Notes: a model not told the origin generated them from the sequence alone. Counted from the first letter of the stretch, positions 46,200-55,633 are shown. The stretch is 64,000 nucleotides of DNA from CAZNFR01 sp964572225 (GCA_964572225.1 CAZNFR010000007.1:1-64000), one strand, 5' to 3'. Numbers and translations: made by a program.

Positions 46200-47666
46200 A
46201 TGTCTGAACTGACAAAACTGGAACCGGGAATCCTCTGGTATTATTTTAATGAGATCCTCCAGATTCCAAGACCATCCAAAAAAGAAGAACGTATTCGGAA
46301 TTACCTGGTCGAATTTGCAGAAAAGCGGGGTCTGTCTCATAAAACCGATCAGGCCGGAAATCTGCTGATTACCAAGGAAGCAACCTCGGGGATGGAGAAT
46401 CGAAAGGTTGTGGTTCTCCAAAGCCACTTGGACATGGTAGGTGAAAAAAACTCGGACGTTGACCACAACTTTGATACCGACCCCATTCAGGCATATATCG
46501 ATGAAAATTGGATTCGGGCAAGAAACACCACTCTGGGAGCAGACGATGGAATAGGAATTGCAGCCCAAATGGCAATTTTGGCATCGGATACTATTCCTCA
46601 TGGAAAAATCGAATGTCTTTTTACAGTGGATGAAGAAACAGGGTTAACCGGTGCTCATGCACTTGAAGAAGCTTTTTTTGAAGGTAAAATCCTTTTAAAT
46701 CTGGATTCGGAGGATGAAGGAGAAATCTTTATCGGATGTGCCGGAGGGATTGATACACTTGCTGAGTTTACTTACCGGCATCGCTACTTTCCTTTAAATT
46801 ATCTGGCCTTCGAAATAACTGTCAGTGGTCTGCATGGAGGCCACTCAGGTGATGAAATACACAAAAGTCCCGGAGGAAATTCCAATAAGCTTTTAGGTCG
46901 CTTTTTATGGAATGCAAGCCGAAAATTTGGCATAAGGCTCTCCGTTTTCGACGGTGGAAACCTTCGTAATGCAATTCCAAGAGAAGCCAGTGCAGTTATT
47001 GGGATTGATGCAGATGTTTCGGAAGCATTCAAGGACTATTTTTATGCATTTGAGAAAATGGTTAAGCAGGAATTGCGGTATACTGAACCCTTACTGGAAC
47101 TTTTGTTAAAAGATGTGGATAGTCCGGAGACCATTATTAACAGGAAAACTCAGGAAAGACTTTTAAATTCCATATATGCCTGTCCGCATGGGGTTTACCG
47201 ATGGAGTCAGGAAATGAAAGGCATGGTGGAAACTTCTAGTAATCTGGCCTCTGTTAAATTCAAGGAAAACAGAAGGATCCTGATAACCACAAGTCAGCGT
47301 AGTTCCGTGAATTCCTCACGAGAGGACATTGCAGCCAGGGTGGCTTCCGTTTTTACCCTTGCTAAAGCAAAAGTCTGGCACAGCGATGGCTATCCCGGAT
47401 GGTCCCCAAACCCGGATTCTGAGATCGTAAAGATCTCTGAAAAGACCTATCCAGATCTCTTTGGAAAGAAACCCGTTATCCGAGCCATTCATGCCGGACT
47501 TGAGTGCGGACTTTTCCTGGAAAAGTATCCTGAATTGGACATGATCTCCTTTGGACCTACGATCAAAGGCGCGCACAGCCCTGATGAAAGACTCGAAATA
47601 GATTCAACCCGCAAGTTTTGGGATTTTCTTTTGGAGATGCTTCTCAGAATTCCAGTAAAAAATTAA
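46200..47666 (+). CDS. pepD: Aminoacyl-histidine dipeptidase (M20C)
   Basis: A 488-residue cytosolic dipeptidase. Zinc-binding motifs are [24 protein letters not shown] and [12 protein letters not shown], followed by [19 protein letters not shown]. The enzyme hydrolyses Xaa-His dipeptides such as carnosine. Start: the ATG at 46200 (MSELTKL) is preferred; an earlier ATG at 46107 would add an unrelated Phe/Tyr-rich stretch. It ends in an overlap with the rubredoxin gene (TTAA at 47663-47666 carries both stops). Confidence 0.95.
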   Translation: MSELTKLEPGILWYYFNEILQIPRPSKKEERIRNYLVEFAEKRGLSHKTDQAGNLLITKEATSGMENRKVVVLQSHLDMVGEKNSDVDHNFDTDPIQAYIDENWIRARNTTLGADDGIGIAAQMAILASDTIPHGKIECLFTVDEETGLTGAHALEEAFFEGKILLNLDSEDEGEIFIGCAGGIDTLAEFTYRHRYFPLNYLAFEITVSGLHGGHSGDEIHKSPGGNSNKLLGRFLWNASRKFGIRLSVFDGGNLRNAIPREASAVIGIDADVSEAFKDYFYAFEKMVKQELRYTEPLLELLLKDVDSPETIINRKTQERLLNSIYACPHGVYRWSQEMKGMVETSSNLASVKFKENRRILITTSQRSSVNSSREDIAARVASVFTLAKAKVWHSDGYPGWSPNPDSEIVKISEKTYPDLFGKKPVIRAIHAGLECGLFLEKYPELDMISFGPTIKGAHSPDERLEIDSTRKFWDFLLEMLLRIPVKN

Positions 47667-47824
47667 TCAACCGGAACGAACTCAGCTTTGGTTACTCCAC
47701 AGACCGGGCATTGCCAATCATCCGGAATATCTTCAAAAGCCGTTCCCGGAGGGATACCTCCGTCGGGATCTCCTTCTTCAGGATCGTATACAAATCCACA
47801 AATGGTACATTGATATTTTGTCAT
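47663..47824 (-). CDS. Rubredoxin
   Basis: A 53-residue one-iron redox protein on the minus strand, from the ATG at 47824 to TAA at 47665-47663. The iron site is formed by two CxxCG units: Cys6/Cys9 ([11 protein letters not shown]) and Cys39/Cys42 ([13 protein letters not shown]). Rubredoxins pass single electrons, often to superoxide-/oxygen-scavenging enzymes in anaerobes. It overlaps the end of pepD by four bases on the opposite strand. No partner gene such as rubrerythrin is adjacent. Confidence 0.96.
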   Translation of the reverse strand: MTKYQCTICGFVYDPEEGDPDGGIPPGTAFEDIPDDWQCPVCGVTKAEFVPVD

Positions 47825-47890
47825 GAGTGAAACTTCAGTTTAATCGTCTAAAATAACGATTCCAGCGGAATTCTCACACCTCTGCTATAA

Positions 47891-49450
47891 TTATTGAGTC
47901 TTTACTCCATAGACAACGTCAAGCAGAGTCCCATCCACCCATTTGATTCCTGCAACAATCTTATCCGTTAAATCCGGTTCCTCCGGCTTTCCACAAATCC
48001 TGAATGCCTCATCCATAAGATCTGAAATATCCCTGACCGGAAGGCCGGAATTTTTAACTGAATCTATTAGATCTTTTCTCAGTGGATTAATGGCAATTCC
48101 CCTTTCGGTTATGATAACGTCGATAAGCTCACCAGGTCCGCACAAAGTGGTAACTTTTTCCCTAATTACAGGGGTTCGGTCCCTGAATAATGGAATGGGA
48201 AGAATTACGGTTTTTGAAAATAGACAGTTCTGCCATCCCCCTATCCCATGCAATAAATACCCATCAGAATGAGTGACAACATTAGCATTAAAATCCAGAT
48301 CAACCTCAGTTGCTCCGAGGATTACCACATCCACCATTCCTGCAAAATTGCCTTTCCCATGGTAATTGTAGCTGGTAAAAGGACTGGTCCAGACATGTCT
48401 TGGATTTTCCGCCAATGACCGGACCCCTTCCTGATCAAAAGTCTGTCCATCAAGTAAATATTCAACTAAGCCCTCTTCGAGCATTTGTACAAGGAAACGA
48501 TTACTTCCTCCTCTCGCAAACCGTGCTTTGATCCCTCTGACTTTCATTATTTTCCTGAAATATTCGGAAACTGCAAGGGAGGTTCCACCCGCACCGGATT
48601 GGAAGGAGAAACCCTCTTTAATGATACCGGCTGCTTCACAAAATCGTGCCGTTAAGTCAGCAAGATAAAGTCGGTCGGGTGAGCGGGTTATCCGCGTTGT
48701 GCCGGACAAGATTTTTGACGGGTTGCCCAGTTTATCGAGCTTTACCACATGATCAACGTAATTCCCCTGTATTTGCCAGGGTATACAGGGAAAGGGTACA
48801 ATATTGTCGCTTGCTACAATAACTTTTTTTGCGTATTGAGAATCGGCCAGTGCAAAACCCAACAGGCCACATGCAGATTCTCCAAATAATCCGTTTGCAT
48901 TTCCGAAGGCATCGGCCGTAGGGGCTCCGATTACTGCGATATCTATTTCAACTTCCCCGTCCTGGATTGCCTGGTACCTGCCTCCATGAGATCTCAGAAT
49001 TGCCTGACCCTTCATTTTTCCTTCACTAACAAATTTTCCCAACGGACCATTCATACTGCCTTCAATGTGGTGAATTGTACCATCCTTCAGGTAAGGAATA
49101 AGATGCTCATGGCAGGGAAAAGCCGCAGAGGGAAACCAACGGAGGTTTTTTACTCCCATTTCATGGGCAATGTCAAAAACCTTATTGGCCAGCAGATCAC
49201 CATCCCTAAGATGATGATGTGTAGAGATGGTCATCCCACTTTTTAAACCCGATAATTCCAGAGCTTCTCTTAAGCTCGAGGTTAGTTTATTTCCGTCGGA
49301 TGAAAAATCCGCACAGCTTGCAACAGGAGGGGCATATTTTTGTTTGAGAGGACGGTACGATCCTACTCCCAAATAGGGTACCTGGGATACTCCGTTTAGT
49401 TCTCCCGGAACTGTCTTTCCTGCAGCATTTACGGAATAATTATTCTTCAT
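47891..49450 (-). CDS. citF: Citrate lyase alpha subunit (citrate CoA-transferase)
   Basis: A 519-residue CoA transferase subunit. Family signatures include AFPCHEHLIPY, GVKNLRWFPSAA, RSHGGRYQAI and IAVIGAPTADAFGNANG. It transfers the acyl carrier protein from acetyl- to citryl-thioester, the first step of citrate cleavage. The ATG at 49450 lies inside the end of the fused citDE gene (11-base overlap), so translation is coupled. No citC, citX or citG is near, which is unusual for a complete citrate lyase cluster. Confidence 0.95.
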   Translation of the reverse strand: MKNNYSVNAAGKTVPGELNGVSQVPYLGVGSYRPLKQKYAPPVASCADFSSDGNKLTSSLREALELSGLKSGMTISTHHHLRDGDLLANKVFDIAHEMGVKNLRWFPSAAFPCHEHLIPYLKDGTIHHIEGSMNGPLGKFVSEGKMKGQAILRSHGGRYQAIQDGEVEIDIAVIGAPTADAFGNANGLFGESACGLLGFALADSQYAKKVIVASDNIVPFPCIPWQIQGNYVDHVVKLDKLGNPSKILSGTTRITRSPDRLYLADLTARFCEAAGIIKEGFSFQSGAGGTSLAVSEYFRKIMKVRGIKARFARGGSNRFLVQMLEEGLVEYLLDGQTFDQEGVRSLAENPRHVWTSPFTSYNYHGKGNFAGMVDVVILGATEVDLDFNANVVTHSDGYLLHGIGGWQNCLFSKTVILPIPLFRDRTPVIREKVTTLCGPGELIDVIITERGIAINPLRKDLIDSVKNSGLPVRDISDLMDEAFRICGKPEEPDLTDKIVAGIKWVDGTLLDVVYGVKTQ

Positions 49451-50660
49451 TGGATTCATCCTCCCAGTTTGAGTCAATAAGTTGGAATTTTACAGCCAGA
49501 TCAATGGTCCGAAGGGCTCTTTTTACCACAGGAGGGTCAATCATTTTTGTACCGAGAGAAACCACTCCCAAGCCTTCTGATTCAGCCTTCCGAAATGCAA
49601 TTGCAATTTTCCTGGCTTTCTCTATCTCTTCCTTTAATGGAAGAAATGTATCCCTTGCAATGGCAATTTGCCTCGGGTGAATACATCCCAATCCCTCAAA
49701 GCCCATTTGTTTTGATCTTAGTACTGTCTTTCGCAGACCATCTTCATCATCCACATCGGAAAATACTGAATCAATTGCCTGAATTCCGGCGGCTTTACAG
49801 GCATTTAAAACTCTACTCCGGGCATAAAAGGATTCTTCGGCCTCCAGGGTTCTTTGTGCTCCAATATCGGCTGTGTAATCCTCAAGACCCAAAGCCATAG
49901 CTGCAATTTTCAAGGAGGAAGTAGCAATCTTGTATGAGTTCTCCACACCCTTTGCCGATTCAATGATGGGCATTAGCCATATGTCTTTTTCTTTCCTGAT
50001 CAGATTGAGAATACTGCGAATCCTTTCTTCTGTTTCGTGAATCTGTTCCTCCTTCTCACATTTCGGTAAGAGTATCATCTCAGGCAATTCGGGGATAATC
50101 TCATCAAGGTCGTTTAACCCTTCCGGAAGAGGATTTATTCTCACCATTCTCTCTGCACCATAAAAATCAAGATTATGAAGGGCATTTCTGACCAAAATGC
50201 GCGCTTCGTCCTTTTTTCTCCTGTCAACGCTGTCTTCCAGATCCAGGATAATCCCATCCGGTCCGTGAATGCCAGCATTAATCATCATGGAAGGATTGTT
50301 TCCTGGCAGATACAACCTTGTAAAACGCAGTCTGTCCTTTTCACTTTTCGCTTCGCCATGCAAAGCCGGTTTGTTTATAAAGGCTACCTGGGTTCCGGTT
50401 GACATTCGTATGGCCGATTCCAGTCTTGCAGAGATTACCCAGTCCAATGCACCTGAATCTTCAAAATGGATTGCTGCATGCCGGATTTGATAAAATGAGC
50501 ATATTTCCCTGATAAGTCGTTCATTCGATCTCCCATACTGGGTATCAACCTTTGAATCGGACTTGATTTCCAACCCTCCGGAATTTTTCAGGGTAAATGA
50601 AATACGGCAATCGGAACGGATCCTGTCCCCATGATTGCCGGCGGTAATCGTTTCAGGCAT
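49440..50660 (-). CDS. Fused citrate lyase acyl carrier protein (gamma) and beta subunit
   Basis: A 406-residue fusion. The N-terminal part (about 1-90) is a CitD-like acyl carrier protein, AGNHGDRIRSDCRI... with Ser16 as candidate attachment site for the prosthetic group, aligned to the SSD of E. coli CitD. The C-terminal part (about 115-400) is a CitE/HpcH-HpaI aldolase with LYLPGNNPSMM, GIILDLEDSV, MRINPL-like VRINPLPEG and MPIIESAKGV. CitE cleaves citryl-thioester to oxaloacetate and acetyl-thioester. The ATG at 50660 is used; TTG at 50684 is ignored. A TTG-N21-TATTTTTG promoter lies directly upstream. Confidence 0.93.
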   Translation of the reverse strand: MPETITAGNHGDRIRSDCRISFTLKNSGGLEIKSDSKVDTQYGRSNERLIREICSFYQIRHAAIHFEDSGALDWVISARLESAIRMSTGTQVAFINKPALHGEAKSEKDRLRFTRLYLPGNNPSMMINAGIHGPDGIILDLEDSVDRRKKDEARILVRNALHNLDFYGAERMVRINPLPEGLNDLDEIIPELPEMILLPKCEKEEQIHETEERIRSILNLIRKEKDIWLMPIIESAKGVENSYKIATSSLKIAAMALGLEDYTADIGAQRTLEAEESFYARSRVLNACKAAGIQAIDSVFSDVDDEDGLRKTVLRSKQMGFEGLGCIHPRQIAIARDTFLPLKEEIEKARKIAIAFRKAESEGLGVVSLGTKMIDPPVVKRALRTIDLAVKFQLIDSNWEDESNEE

Positions 50661-50681
50661 AAATGGTATTTGAGGTTTAAA

Positions 50682-50713
50682 CAAAAATAATCAAGAATAC
50701 CTGAGGGCTGCAA
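50682..50713 (-). promoter_or_regulatory. Promoter of the citrate lyase operon (TTG-N21-TATTTTTG)
   Basis: On the minus strand TTG at 50713-50711 and TATTTTTG at 50689-50682 are separated by 21 bases, matching the Bacteroidota promoter pattern. The -7 box ends 21 bases before the ATG at 50660. Confidence 0.6.
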
Positions 50714-50740
50714 CGAAGATGTATGTTTAAGAATAGCGGG

Positions 50741-51178
50741 TTAACCCTTAAATTGGATGCTAAGATGAGAGCCGTCACAAAAAGGTTTATTTCCGGAGGC
50801 TCCACACCTGCACAAGGCTGTAACATCTTTACTTTCAATAGATTTCCCCTCCGGAAGGTTCAAAGTGATGGGACCTTTCACCAGCAAAGGTCCATCGGGT
50901 GTCATATCGATTATTATTCCCGCATCCTTATCGTACTGCCTGGATTTACCTGGATCAGGCGTGTTCATATAGTAGCTTAAGGCTCCCGACGGACATTTTT
51001 CGACCTGGGATCTTAAATCATCTGTAGCGGCATTTTCAACCCGAATCCAGGGTTTTTCTCCAGGTTTGTATACCTCAGGCAGCGTTTTTACGCATATTTC
51101 GGAATGTATGCAAAGTTTAGGCTTCCAAACGACCGTTATTTCACCGTTACTGTATTCTTTTTTAATCTCCTTTTCCAT
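50741..51178 (-). CDS. Fe-S protein with divergent 4Fe-4S domain and CDGSH domain
   Basis: A 145-residue protein. The first half (about 1-70) is a YjdI/Fer4_19-type mono-cluster domain: [15 protein letters not shown] and [12 protein letters not shown] contain four cysteines. The second half (about 90-145) is a CDGSH iron-sulfur domain with [16 protein letters not shown], as in mitoNEET, where three Cys and one His hold a 2Fe-2S cluster. Both are redox or cluster-transfer modules. It overlaps the N-acetyltransferase gene by 17 bases, matching the E. coli yjdI-yjdJ order. The biological role is unknown. Confidence 0.93.
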   Translation of the reverse strand: MEKEIKKEYSNGEITVVWKPKLCIHSEICVKTLPEVYKPGEKPWIRVENAATDDLRSQVEKCPSGALSYYMNTPDPGKSRQYDKDAGIIIDMTPDGPLLVKGPITLNLPEGKSIESKDVTALCRCGASGNKPFCDGSHLSIQFKG

Positions 51179-51458
51179 TCTTGAATTTATTTCTGTTTTC
51201 CAGTTTCATCCATTCGGGATTCTTTCGTAAAAACGCAATGACAAAGGGGCACAATGCCACAAGACTTTGCTCGCTGTTTTTTATATCCTTTAGAACCGCA
51301 ATAAGCATTTTGGTACCCAACCCCTGACCTTCCAATTCTTTCGGCACCTCGGTATGAGTAAGGAAAATCTTTCCGGGAATTTTAATGTACTCAATCCTGG
51401 CAAAACTCCCATTTATATGATATTCGTACTGATTTGACTTTGTATTATCTTTTAGCAT
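51162..51458 (-). CDS. GNAT N-acetyltransferase (YjdJ-like)
   Basis: A 98-residue short GNAT domain with [16 protein letters not shown], the acetyl-CoA pyrophosphate-binding motif, and [18 protein letters not shown]. It matches the YjdJ subfamily. A GTG at 51470 would add four residues; the ATG at 51458 has GGGGAGA six bases upstream and is preferred. It is transcribed with the CDGSH gene, whose start lies inside its end. Confidence 0.92.
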   Translation of the reverse strand: MLKDNTKSNQYEYHINGSFARIEYIKIPGKIFLTHTEVPKELEGQGLGTKMLIAVLKDIKNSEQSLVALCPFVIAFLRKNPEWMKLENRNKFKNGKGD

Positions 51459-51656
51459 AGATCTCCCCACCGCTTAATTATTGTTTAAGCAGAAGCCCAT
51501 GCTAAAAGTTTAGTGAAATAAATGACATTTCTGAATTCAGAATAAATGGATCTAAAGCTTATGGAACTGGTTTGAATTTCCGATATTTACAGAAATTAAG
51601 ATTCATATGCCCCGAACAATTGAGGGCCAATGCTTAACAAATAAACTCATGTTTCC

Positions 51657-52622
51657 ATGTTTACCGATGAAATTCTCAATGTGGGGTTGGCACAGATTAT
51701 TCCGGTCTGGCTCGATAAGGAAAAAACCCGCCAGAAAATTCTGAACTACATTACTGAGGCGGCCGAAAGCAACTGTGATCTGGTAGTTTTTGGAGAGGCA
51801 GTTTTACCCGGGTACCCCTTTTGGCCCGAATTAACCGGAGGTGCCATTTTTAACTCCGAGAAGCAGAAGGAATTTTATGCCAGGTATTTGAGGAATGCTG
51901 TATCCATTGCAGATGGAGATCTGGAACCCGTTTGTACCCTTGCAGCAGAAAAATCCATTGCAGTCTATCTGGGAACGGTTGAAAGGGCTGCCGACCGCGG
52001 CGGACACAGCCTTTACTGCTCTCTGGTCTATATAAATAAGCAGGGTGAAATAGATTCGGTACACCGTAAGCTTCAGCCGACTTACGATGAGAGACTAACC
52101 TGGTCGCAGGGTGATGGACAGGGTCTGAAAGTCCATAAGCTCAACTCTTTCAATTTGGGTGGATTAAATTGCTGGGAAAATTGGATGCCGCTAACTCGCG
52201 CTTCTTTGTATGCACAGGGAGAGAATGTACATATTGCCGTATGGCCCGGCTCCTTAAGGAACACTTCGGAGATTACCCGTTTTATAGCATTGGAATCCAG
52301 GTCCTGGGTTATTTCTGTATCCGCTCTGATGCACAAGGACCATTTCCCCCCGGACACCCCTTTTCTGGATGAAATAAAACGTGCTGCTCCTGAGTGGCTT
52401 ACCGATGGAGGTTCATGTGTGGCATCACCCGATGGAACATGGTTAGTTGAACCCGTTACGAAAGAGGAAAAGCTGATTTGTTGCAAAATTGACCTGGAAA
52501 GGGTTTACCGGGAGAGGCAGAATTTTGATCCTTCAGGACATTATTCCAGACCTGATGTTTTGAAGCTAAGTCTGAACTCCGAAAGGCAATCAGTTTTGAA
52601 AATAAACAATAATCTTTCATAG
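51657..52622 (+). CDS. Nitrilase family carbon-nitrogen hydrolase
   Basis: A 321-residue enzyme with the complete nitrilase triad Glu47 (VVFGEAVLPGYP), Lys138 (HRKLQPTYDER) and Cys172 (GGLNCWENWMP). The CWENWMP context and the length place it in the aliphatic nitrilase/cyanide-degrading branch rather than the amidases; it probably hydrolyses a nitrile to a carboxylate and ammonia. It is monocistronic, with no clear promoter match; its substrate is unknown. Confidence 0.94.
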   Translation: MFTDEILNVGLAQIIPVWLDKEKTRQKILNYITEAAESNCDLVVFGEAVLPGYPFWPELTGGAIFNSEKQKEFYARYLRNAVSIADGDLEPVCTLAAEKSIAVYLGTVERAADRGGHSLYCSLVYINKQGEIDSVHRKLQPTYDERLTWSQGDGQGLKVHKLNSFNLGGLNCWENWMPLTRASLYAQGENVHIAVWPGSLRNTSEITRFIALESRSWVISVSALMHKDHFPPDTPFLDEIKRAAPEWLTDGGSCVASPDGTWLVEPVTKEEKLICCKIDLERVYRERQNFDPSGHYSRPDVLKLSLNSERQSVLKINNNLS

Positions 52623-52703
52623 GTTTCCTTGAATACCCACCCTTTCTTTGAACTACAGGTGAGGTTTTTGGTTTATTAGATAGTATCCAAAACCCGATAT
52701 CTT

Positions 52704-53081
52704 ATGAATTCGATTAGTGTTAAATAATTTGAAATACCCGTTTCTGACCTTTCCCGTGCACGAAGTTTTTATGAAGCTGTTTTTTCCGTAGAAATGTCCG
52801 AAATGGAACTTGCCAATGGTTTAAAAATGGCTGTTTTCCCGCCCGGTGAAGGCGGAGAAAACCCCGGCAGTCTAAATTACCATCCGGAATTTTACAAATC
52901 CGGACAGCAGGGACCTCTGCTATATCTGAATGCCGGTAGTAATATGGAAAGAATATTGGATAACATTGTAAAAGCGGGCGGACAAATCCTGGTGCCCAAA
53001 ACCCTTATCAATGAAAACATGGGATTTATGTCGGTTTTTATCGACAGTGAAGGAAACAGGGTAGCGCTTAATGGAGAATAG
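52704..53081 (+). pseudogene. VOC (glyoxalase-like) gene with an in-frame TAA at codon 8
   Basis: From the ATG at 52704 the frame reads MNSISVK, then TAA at 52725-52727, then FEIPVSDLSRARSFYEAVFSVEM... without further interruption to the stop at 53081. The text after the stop starts exactly with the canonical VOC opening FEIPVSD, so the gene is a full 124-residue VOC protein except for one codon. Initiation at the internal ATG at 52794 would lose the first beta-alpha unit, including family residues. It is probably a nonsense pseudogene; readthrough or a sequence error are alternatives. The CPBP gene follows after 9 bases. Confidence 0.75.
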
Positions 53082-53090
53082 AAAGAAATT

Positions 53091-53762
53091 ATGAAAGATA
53101 CTGCCATTGCAAAGTTAGTAAATCACAAATTCTATATGGGGCTGGAATTCATCCTCCTGTTCTTTGGAATTCCCCTTTTTATCTACCTTGATGAAGACTT
53201 CATACATCCTACCATAATCCTGTTGCCCATTGTACTCCTCCTTTTTATTTACCTTAAAAGGAGTGCGGGATTCCATTTTCGTGAGCTCATCCGTTTAAAA
53301 CTGGAAAAGATCGCAATTAGCAGGAATCTATGGATATTTTTGGTCACATTCTTGTCTTTGTTCGCTTATGTTTATTTTTTTGATCGAACAAATCTTTTTA
53401 ATCTCCCCAAAGGCAATCCACAAGTCTGGATCATATTAAGTCTCTTTTATCCTGTATTTTCAGCCTATCTCCAGGAAATCATTTACCGGACCTTTCTATT
53501 CCGAAGGTATGCGGGCCTTTTTCAGAATCCCTATGGTTTGATTCTGGCAAGCTCTGTTACCTTCAGCTTTGCCCATATTACTTATTACAGTGCTGTTTCC
53601 ATGATACTAACCTTTATCCTGGGATTGTATTTGTCCTATACCTATCATAAAACCGGTAGCGTTTTATTTACCTCCATTTTGCACGGAGTTTATGGAGTTC
53701 TGGCATTTAGCATTGGACTGGGGCACCATTTTTGGCTGGATATGTTTGATTATCTAAACTAA
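53091..53762 (+). CDS. CPBP family intramembrane protease
   Basis: A 223-residue membrane protein with about six helices. The CPBP/ABI motifs are present: QEIIYRTFLFRRY (normally EExxxR, here the first Glu is Gln), FSFAHITYYS (FxxxH) and SILHGVYGVL (HxxxB). Family members include bacterial prenyl-type proteases and bacteriocin immunity proteins. Loss of the first Glu could weaken zinc-type catalysis. It lies 9 bases behind the VOC pseudogene. Confidence 0.9.
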   Translation: MKDTAIAKLVNHKFYMGLEFILLFFGIPLFIYLDEDFIHPTIILLPIVLLLFIYLKRSAGFHFRELIRLKLEKIAISRNLWIFLVTFLSLFAYVYFFDRTNLFNLPKGNPQVWIILSLFYPVFSAYLQEIIYRTFLFRRYAGLFQNPYGLILASSVTFSFAHITYYSAVSMILTFILGLYLSYTYHKTGSVLFTSILHGVYGVLAFSIGLGHHFWLDMFDYLN

Positions 53763-53826
53763 AATGGAGGTTTTCATTTAAAAAACTGGTGATTGAGTAT
53801 GAAAGCTTGCAGGTCCTGATTGATTC

Positions 53827-54546
53827 TTATCCGGGATAAAATATATCTTCAAGGCTTTTATGGATCCCAGGTGTACCAAATAATGATAAACCTCTGGTTT
53901 TCATTACATTTCCAAGTTTTCTTACCCCTTCCCTGTCGACAGGTTTTAGTTTATACCCTGCAGCCAGGGCCATCAGAATGGAATACGCCGTTTCTTCAAG
54001 TAGTTCGACATTGAAAAAAGTCCATTCAATATTGTCTCTGCTCATGGTTACAAGACCATGGTTTTCCATAAGGAAGCTATTATATTTCGGAAGGTACTCA
54101 GAGAAATTCTTTGCAAGCTCCTCGGTTAAGGGTTCGGCATAAGGAACAAGAGGAACCGGGCCAACTTCGGTAATGGTTTCGGGATAGAATGGTTTCATTA
54201 ACCAGTTTTCTCCATTAGCGATGGCAAAAGCGCCCACATTGGGGGCATGGCAATGTAAAACCGATATAATGTCGGGCCTTTCATTGAAAAACTTAAGATA
54301 CATTAGTTTTTCACCGGTTGGGTTGCGATTTCCTTCAATTTTTTCGCCCGAGAGGTTAATGAAAACCAGGTCGTCCAACTGGATTTTACCTTTGTTCATC
54401 ATGGTTGGAGTTATGAGGATAACATCCTCCTCCAGTTTCCAGGCAAGGTTCCCTCCATAACCGGTTACATAATGCCTTGCGGCGATTCTGTGACAAACAT
54501 CCGTGAACAGAATGGCTTCTTTTTTGTATTTTTCGAGGAGTGACAT
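53827..54546 (-). CDS. Class II aldolase/adducin family protein
   Basis: A 239-residue zinc-dependent aldolase of the L-fuculose-/L-rhamnulose-1-phosphate group. GNLAWK (about 33-37), NPTGEKLMY, LHCHAPNVGAF and MENHGLVT supply the phosphate-binding residues and the His zinc ligands. A glutamate near the second conserved motif (PFYPETITEVGP) fits the catalytic base. It cleaves a phosphorylated sugar to DHAP and an aldehyde. It is the second gene behind the alcohol dehydrogenase, with a 23-base gap; no kinase or isomerase is present. Confidence 0.92.
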   Translation of the reverse strand: MSLLEKYKKEAILFTDVCHRIAARHYVTGYGGNLAWKLEEDVILITPTMMNKGKIQLDDLVFINLSGEKIEGNRNPTGEKLMYLKFFNERPDIISVLHCHAPNVGAFAIANGENWLMKPFYPETITEVGPVPLVPYAEPLTEELAKNFSEYLPKYNSFLMENHGLVTMSRDNIEWTFFNVELLEETAYSILMALAAGYKLKPVDREGVRKLGNVMKTRGLSLFGTPGIHKSLEDIFYPG

Positions 54547-54569
54547 AAGAGCAGGGTTAAAATTTGGGC

Positions 54570-55616
54570 TTAATCAAAATCGATCATTGCTTTCATTACT
54601 CCGTCCTCATACTTGTCAACAAGGTCAAAAGCTTTTTTAGCATCCTGGAATTTAAACCGATGTGTCGGCATGTTGTCTACATTGAATTTTCCGCTGGCCA
54701 GCCCTTCAATCGTCTCATCCACAGCCCCGTTTTGCCTCCGCACATTGGTAACAGTAACTTCCTTATGTCTTCCCTTGTCGACTGGCATGCTCCAGCGATC
54801 GAATTCAGGGATACCGATGATCATAATTTTACCCCCGGGTTTGATCAGGTCGAAGGCGTTCTCCAGGGCTTCCTGTTTTCCACAGCATTCAAATATTACA
54901 TCCAGTCCAGCAGGTTCAAGCTTGAGGATTTCTTTAACTACGTCCTCCGAATCCGGATTTCCTGCATATCGGGCACCATTTTCCCCGGCTATTTGCATAC
55001 GCCCTTCAATTTTATCCGTAACATACACATTTTCTGCACCTTCCGCTAAGGCTGGGATCATTACACTCATGCCAATGGGGCCAAAACCCAGGATACCAAC
55101 TTTTGCACCGGCCATGGGGATAGACTGTCGCACTGCATAAACGCCGATCGCAAGGGGTTCGGATATGGCAGCCTGATCAAAGCTCATATGATCCGGAATA
55201 GGAATGCAGCTGGTTTCTGGCATAACAATGTATTCACTCAGGGAACCATCGGCCTGTCCCGGACAGCCAAGAAACCGGATTTTTCTGCAGGTATGAGGGC
55301 GGCCGGCAAGGCATTGATCACATTCCCCGCAAGACATGGCAGGTTCAATGGCAATTCTGTCGCCGGGACTGACCCTTGTGACCCCTTTTCCCGTTTTTTC
55401 AACAACTCCAGCACATTCATGACCCACCGGGAAAGGATACTGTACAACCTGGCTGCCAATTTTACCCGATACATAATAATGTACATCGGAACCACATACC
55501 GCAACGACCTTCATTCTGATTAAGACATCATTATCATTAAGGATCATGGGATTGGGGACTTCCATCATTTCCATTTCGCGAATACCTTTCAGAACCATTG
55601 CTTTCATATCGGACAT
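54570..55616 (-). CDS. Zinc-dependent medium-chain alcohol dehydrogenase (sorbitol/threonine dehydrogenase type)
   Basis: A 348-residue MDR dehydrogenase. VCGSDVHYY, GHECAGVVEKTG, and CGECDQCLAGRPHTC supply catalytic and structural zinc ligands; GILGFGPIGMSVM is the Rossmann nucleotide motif, and VYVTDKIEGRM follows it. Family members oxidise polyols, threonine or similar alcohols. The gene is divergent from the GntR regulator and upstream of the aldolase. A perfect TATTTTTG box lies 17 bases upstream of the ATG. Confidence 0.95.
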   Translation of the reverse strand: MSDMKAMVLKGIREMEMMEVPNPMILNDNDVLIRMKVVAVCGSDVHYYVSGKIGSQVVQYPFPVGHECAGVVEKTGKGVTRVSPGDRIAIEPAMSCGECDQCLAGRPHTCRKIRFLGCPGQADGSLSEYIVMPETSCIPIPDHMSFDQAAISEPLAIGVYAVRQSIPMAGAKVGILGFGPIGMSVMIPALAEGAENVYVTDKIEGRMQIAGENGARYAGNPDSEDVVKEILKLEPAGLDVIFECCGKQEALENAFDLIKPGGKIMIIGIPEFDRWSMPVDKGRHKEVTVTNVRRQNGAVDETIEGLASGKFNVDNMPTHRFKFQDAKKAFDLVDKYEDGVMKAMIDFD

Positions 55617-55633
55617 ATTTAGTTTACAGATAA

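Noticed and set aside
14898..53081. Reassignment of TAA as a sense codon, suggested by the two interrupted genes
   Set aside because: TAA is an ordinary stop in many intact genes here, such as rpmB, rpmG, DUF4295, rimO and rubredoxin, with nothing conserved behind it, so a code change is very unlikely.
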